64,000 nt of DNA from Scilla litardierei. Lineage: Eukaryota; Streptophyta; Magnoliopsida; Asparagales; Asparagaceae. Below the pieces are notes generated by a model. It had not been told where the DNA came from. It ran no database searches and worked only from the letters and a program-made list of their open reading frames with translations. The stretch covers positions 200,497,600 through 200,561,599 of the forward strand of contig CM061141.1 in the NCBI GenBank assembly GCA_030789695.1. Reading direction: 5' to 3'. Positions 62,274 to 64,000 of the stretch are shown in pieces (the stretch's first letter is position 1; every line of letters begins with the position of its first letter). The position numbers and the translations under genes were made by a program.

Positions 62274-63875
62274 ATGGCAACGGGGACGAGAGCTTCCGTG
62301 GACGAGAAGATCCAAGGCCTCCGCGACGATCTCAATCAAGAGATCGAGGGTTTGAGGAAGACGATGGAGGCTTCGATCAAAGATCACGCAAACACCCAAG
62401 AGGACATTCAAACGGAACTTCGGAGCATGAAAAGGGAAGCCGCGGAGTCGGGAAGGGATCTTAAAAGTTTGAAGGACGCCACGGCTGCGATTCCAGCGAT
62501 GATGGCGATGTTGCAAGACTTGACCAATGAGAAGGTGGCGGATCGCGGAAAATGGAGGGCAACGGAGGAGATCCAAGGCGATTCCGGCATCGATTCGACA
62601 AATCAGGAACCCCCGAGCCACGGGGAATCATATGCGGCGGCGGCGGCTCAAACCCTAGCCGGCGGGCTAGGGTTTGGCGCGACAGGGCCCGGAACAGCAT
62701 CCACGGGCCCTGTCGGGCCTGTTTGGGGGTCGACCGGCCCACCCGGTCCATCCACGGCCTGGGCGGGCCCGGCCGGCAACCCCCGGCCCTCGACGACCCC
62801 AATCGGGGCCGCCGGAGGGCGGCACCCCCTTCCGGGGGTGCCCAGGGCCCGCCGACCCCCATCGGGGGTCGGGCGAGCCGCGCGAACCCCGCCTGGGGGT
62901 CGACAGCCCCAGGCGGGGGCGGCGAAGGGATCCCGGCCCCCGCTTGGGGCCGGGCAGGCCCGCTGGACCTCGGGAGGGGGTCAGCAGGCCTGGGCGACGG
63001 TCCAGGAGTCGCGGCGAGCACGGGGGGAGGGCTTTTGGCGGTGTGGCGGGGTTTGTACCCTACTCTGGGGGAACTTCGGGGGCAACGTGAGACGGGTGGG
63101 CCTCGGGAACAGCTATTGGGGCCCCGGTGAGCCAATTCTGGAGGGCGGATACCGCCCCACCTGGGCCGAGGCCCATTTTTGCACGACCGCCAGAGTTTCC
63201 CGGGCATCACTTTCAGCCCGAGGCTTGGGAGAGGCCTGCCTGGCCTGAGGAGCGGTACGTGGTTGACAGGGGAGGCCCGATGGAACCCCGGGGTGGCGTT
63301 TTGGTTCGGGGTGGTGACCGTGGAGGGGATAGGGGACAGCAGGGTGACATCAACGCCGACCGGTGGTTGATGAAGCTGAAGATGCCGACCTTCGATGGCA
63401 CCGATCCTGACGGGTGGATCTATCGAGCGGAGAGGTATTTCCAGGTGATGGGGCTACAGAGCAGGAGGTTCTGAAGGCCATCGGGATTTACTTTGAGGGG
63501 AAGGCCCTGGCATGGTAACGGTGGAAGATCGCACGGTCCCCTTTTCGCACCTGGGAGGAGCTATCAGCGCTGATCGTGGACCGATTCCAGGAGACAGTAT
63601 GGGGGGATTTCTACGAGCAGCTGTCGGCCCTGAGGCAGGAGGGGACAGTGAGAGACTATGTGGAGAGATTCGAGATGCTGAACAGTAGTGTGAAGGGGGT
63701 GACCGACGAGGTGATGATCAGGAACTTCATGAGAGGGTTGAAGCCCTCTATACGAGCAGAGCTGAGGATGCATAGCCCTCAGTGTTTGGAGGATGTCCTT
63801 CGCCTAGCTCACAAGGCGGAGAAGCAGTCGGAGGAGAGACGCATTAGGGGGACTTGGGGGGCGCAGGGCCAGTGA
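62274..63875 (+). pseudogene. Ty3-like gag, frameshifted
   Basis: From ATG 62274 (MATGTRASVDEKIQGLRDDL) a coiled-coil region is followed by a Gly/Pro/Ala-rich, very GC-rich linker (62640-63110). The frame then shifts to KLKMPTFDGTDPDGWIYRAE and RYFQVMGL, again to EGKALAW*RWKIARSPFRTW, and on to LIVDRFQETVWGDFYEQLSA, VRDYVERFEML and MRGLKPSIRAELR, the retrotransposon gag core. A stop lies at 63873. No zinc knuckle is seen before it. Lineage is chromovirus-like but not certain. Pol must lie right of the window. Confidence 0.8.
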
Positions 63876-64000
63876 TCACTCCTTATTTTACATCTTTTTC
63901 CCGCATGATTGCATGCCATTTAGATCGCCCAAATCATGTTTTTCACGATATATCGATGATATTGTGATGCTTTTCACGATTTGTTGTTTTTGTCGCATTT
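63876..64000. other. AT-rich sequence after gag
   Basis: Contains two copies of a TTTTTCACGAT-like word. No gene was seen before the window ends. Confidence 0.4.

Overview
This is plant nuclear DNA, an angiosperm and probably a eudicot. The evidence is plant-type Ty3 and Ty1 LTR retrotransposons (Tekay-like chromovirus, Athila, Tat, SIRE), a CACTA DNA transposon end, a Tourist-like MITE, and exons of two plant gene families (KEG-like kinase and class III HD-ZIP). No intact host gene, rRNA, tRNA gene or CRISPR array was seen. Almost everything is a nest of transposons.

Layout, left to right. (1) 1-4006, plus strand: 3' part of a Tekay-like element (integrase, chromodomain, complete 3' LTR), inserted into (2) an old Athila element on the minus strand (4007-8378: decayed pol, a leader with a tRNA-Asp-type primer site, part of an LTR). 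(3) 8379-35548, minus strand: a second Athila element with both LTRs and a gag-protease region but no reverse transcriptase or integrase. Two complete elements are nested in its non-coding 3' part: a Tekay-related element with most of its internal coding region missing (10141-19516, target duplication TAAGT) and a Tat element (20137-28706, target duplication GAAAC). (4) 35671-38343, minus: LTR and gag of a second Tat element. (5) 38558-56253, minus: a SIRE-type Ty1 element truncated in gag, whose LTR is split by a full Tekay-like element (39334-48720, target duplication AGTCG). (6) 56568-61858: a CACTA terminus with subterminal repeats, then a MITE, a broken KEG-like kinase fragment and a broken PHB/PHV-type HD-ZIP III fragment. 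The latter keeps its introns and its miR165/166 site. The arrangement looks like a gene-capturing CACTA element. (7) 61859-64000: 5' LTR, primer site and gag of another LTR element, which interrupts the HD-ZIP III fragment just after an exon.

What deserves a second look. The Tekay-type LTRs, in two families, share a hairpin with a constant GACAACG loop and compensatory stem changes. Three unrelated element families each carry a cluster of their own CpG palindromes just upstream of a TATA box in the LTR. In Athila and SIRE a second cluster of the same palindrome, with promoter-like sequence, sits in front of the extra ORF near the 3' end, which suggests an internal promoter. Tekay integrase is split by a 70-bp intron-like insertion and an identical TAG stop in both copies. 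The Tat element carries a spliced antisense ORF.

Limits: all family assignments are from motif recognition by eye, and identities, ages and splice use were not computed.
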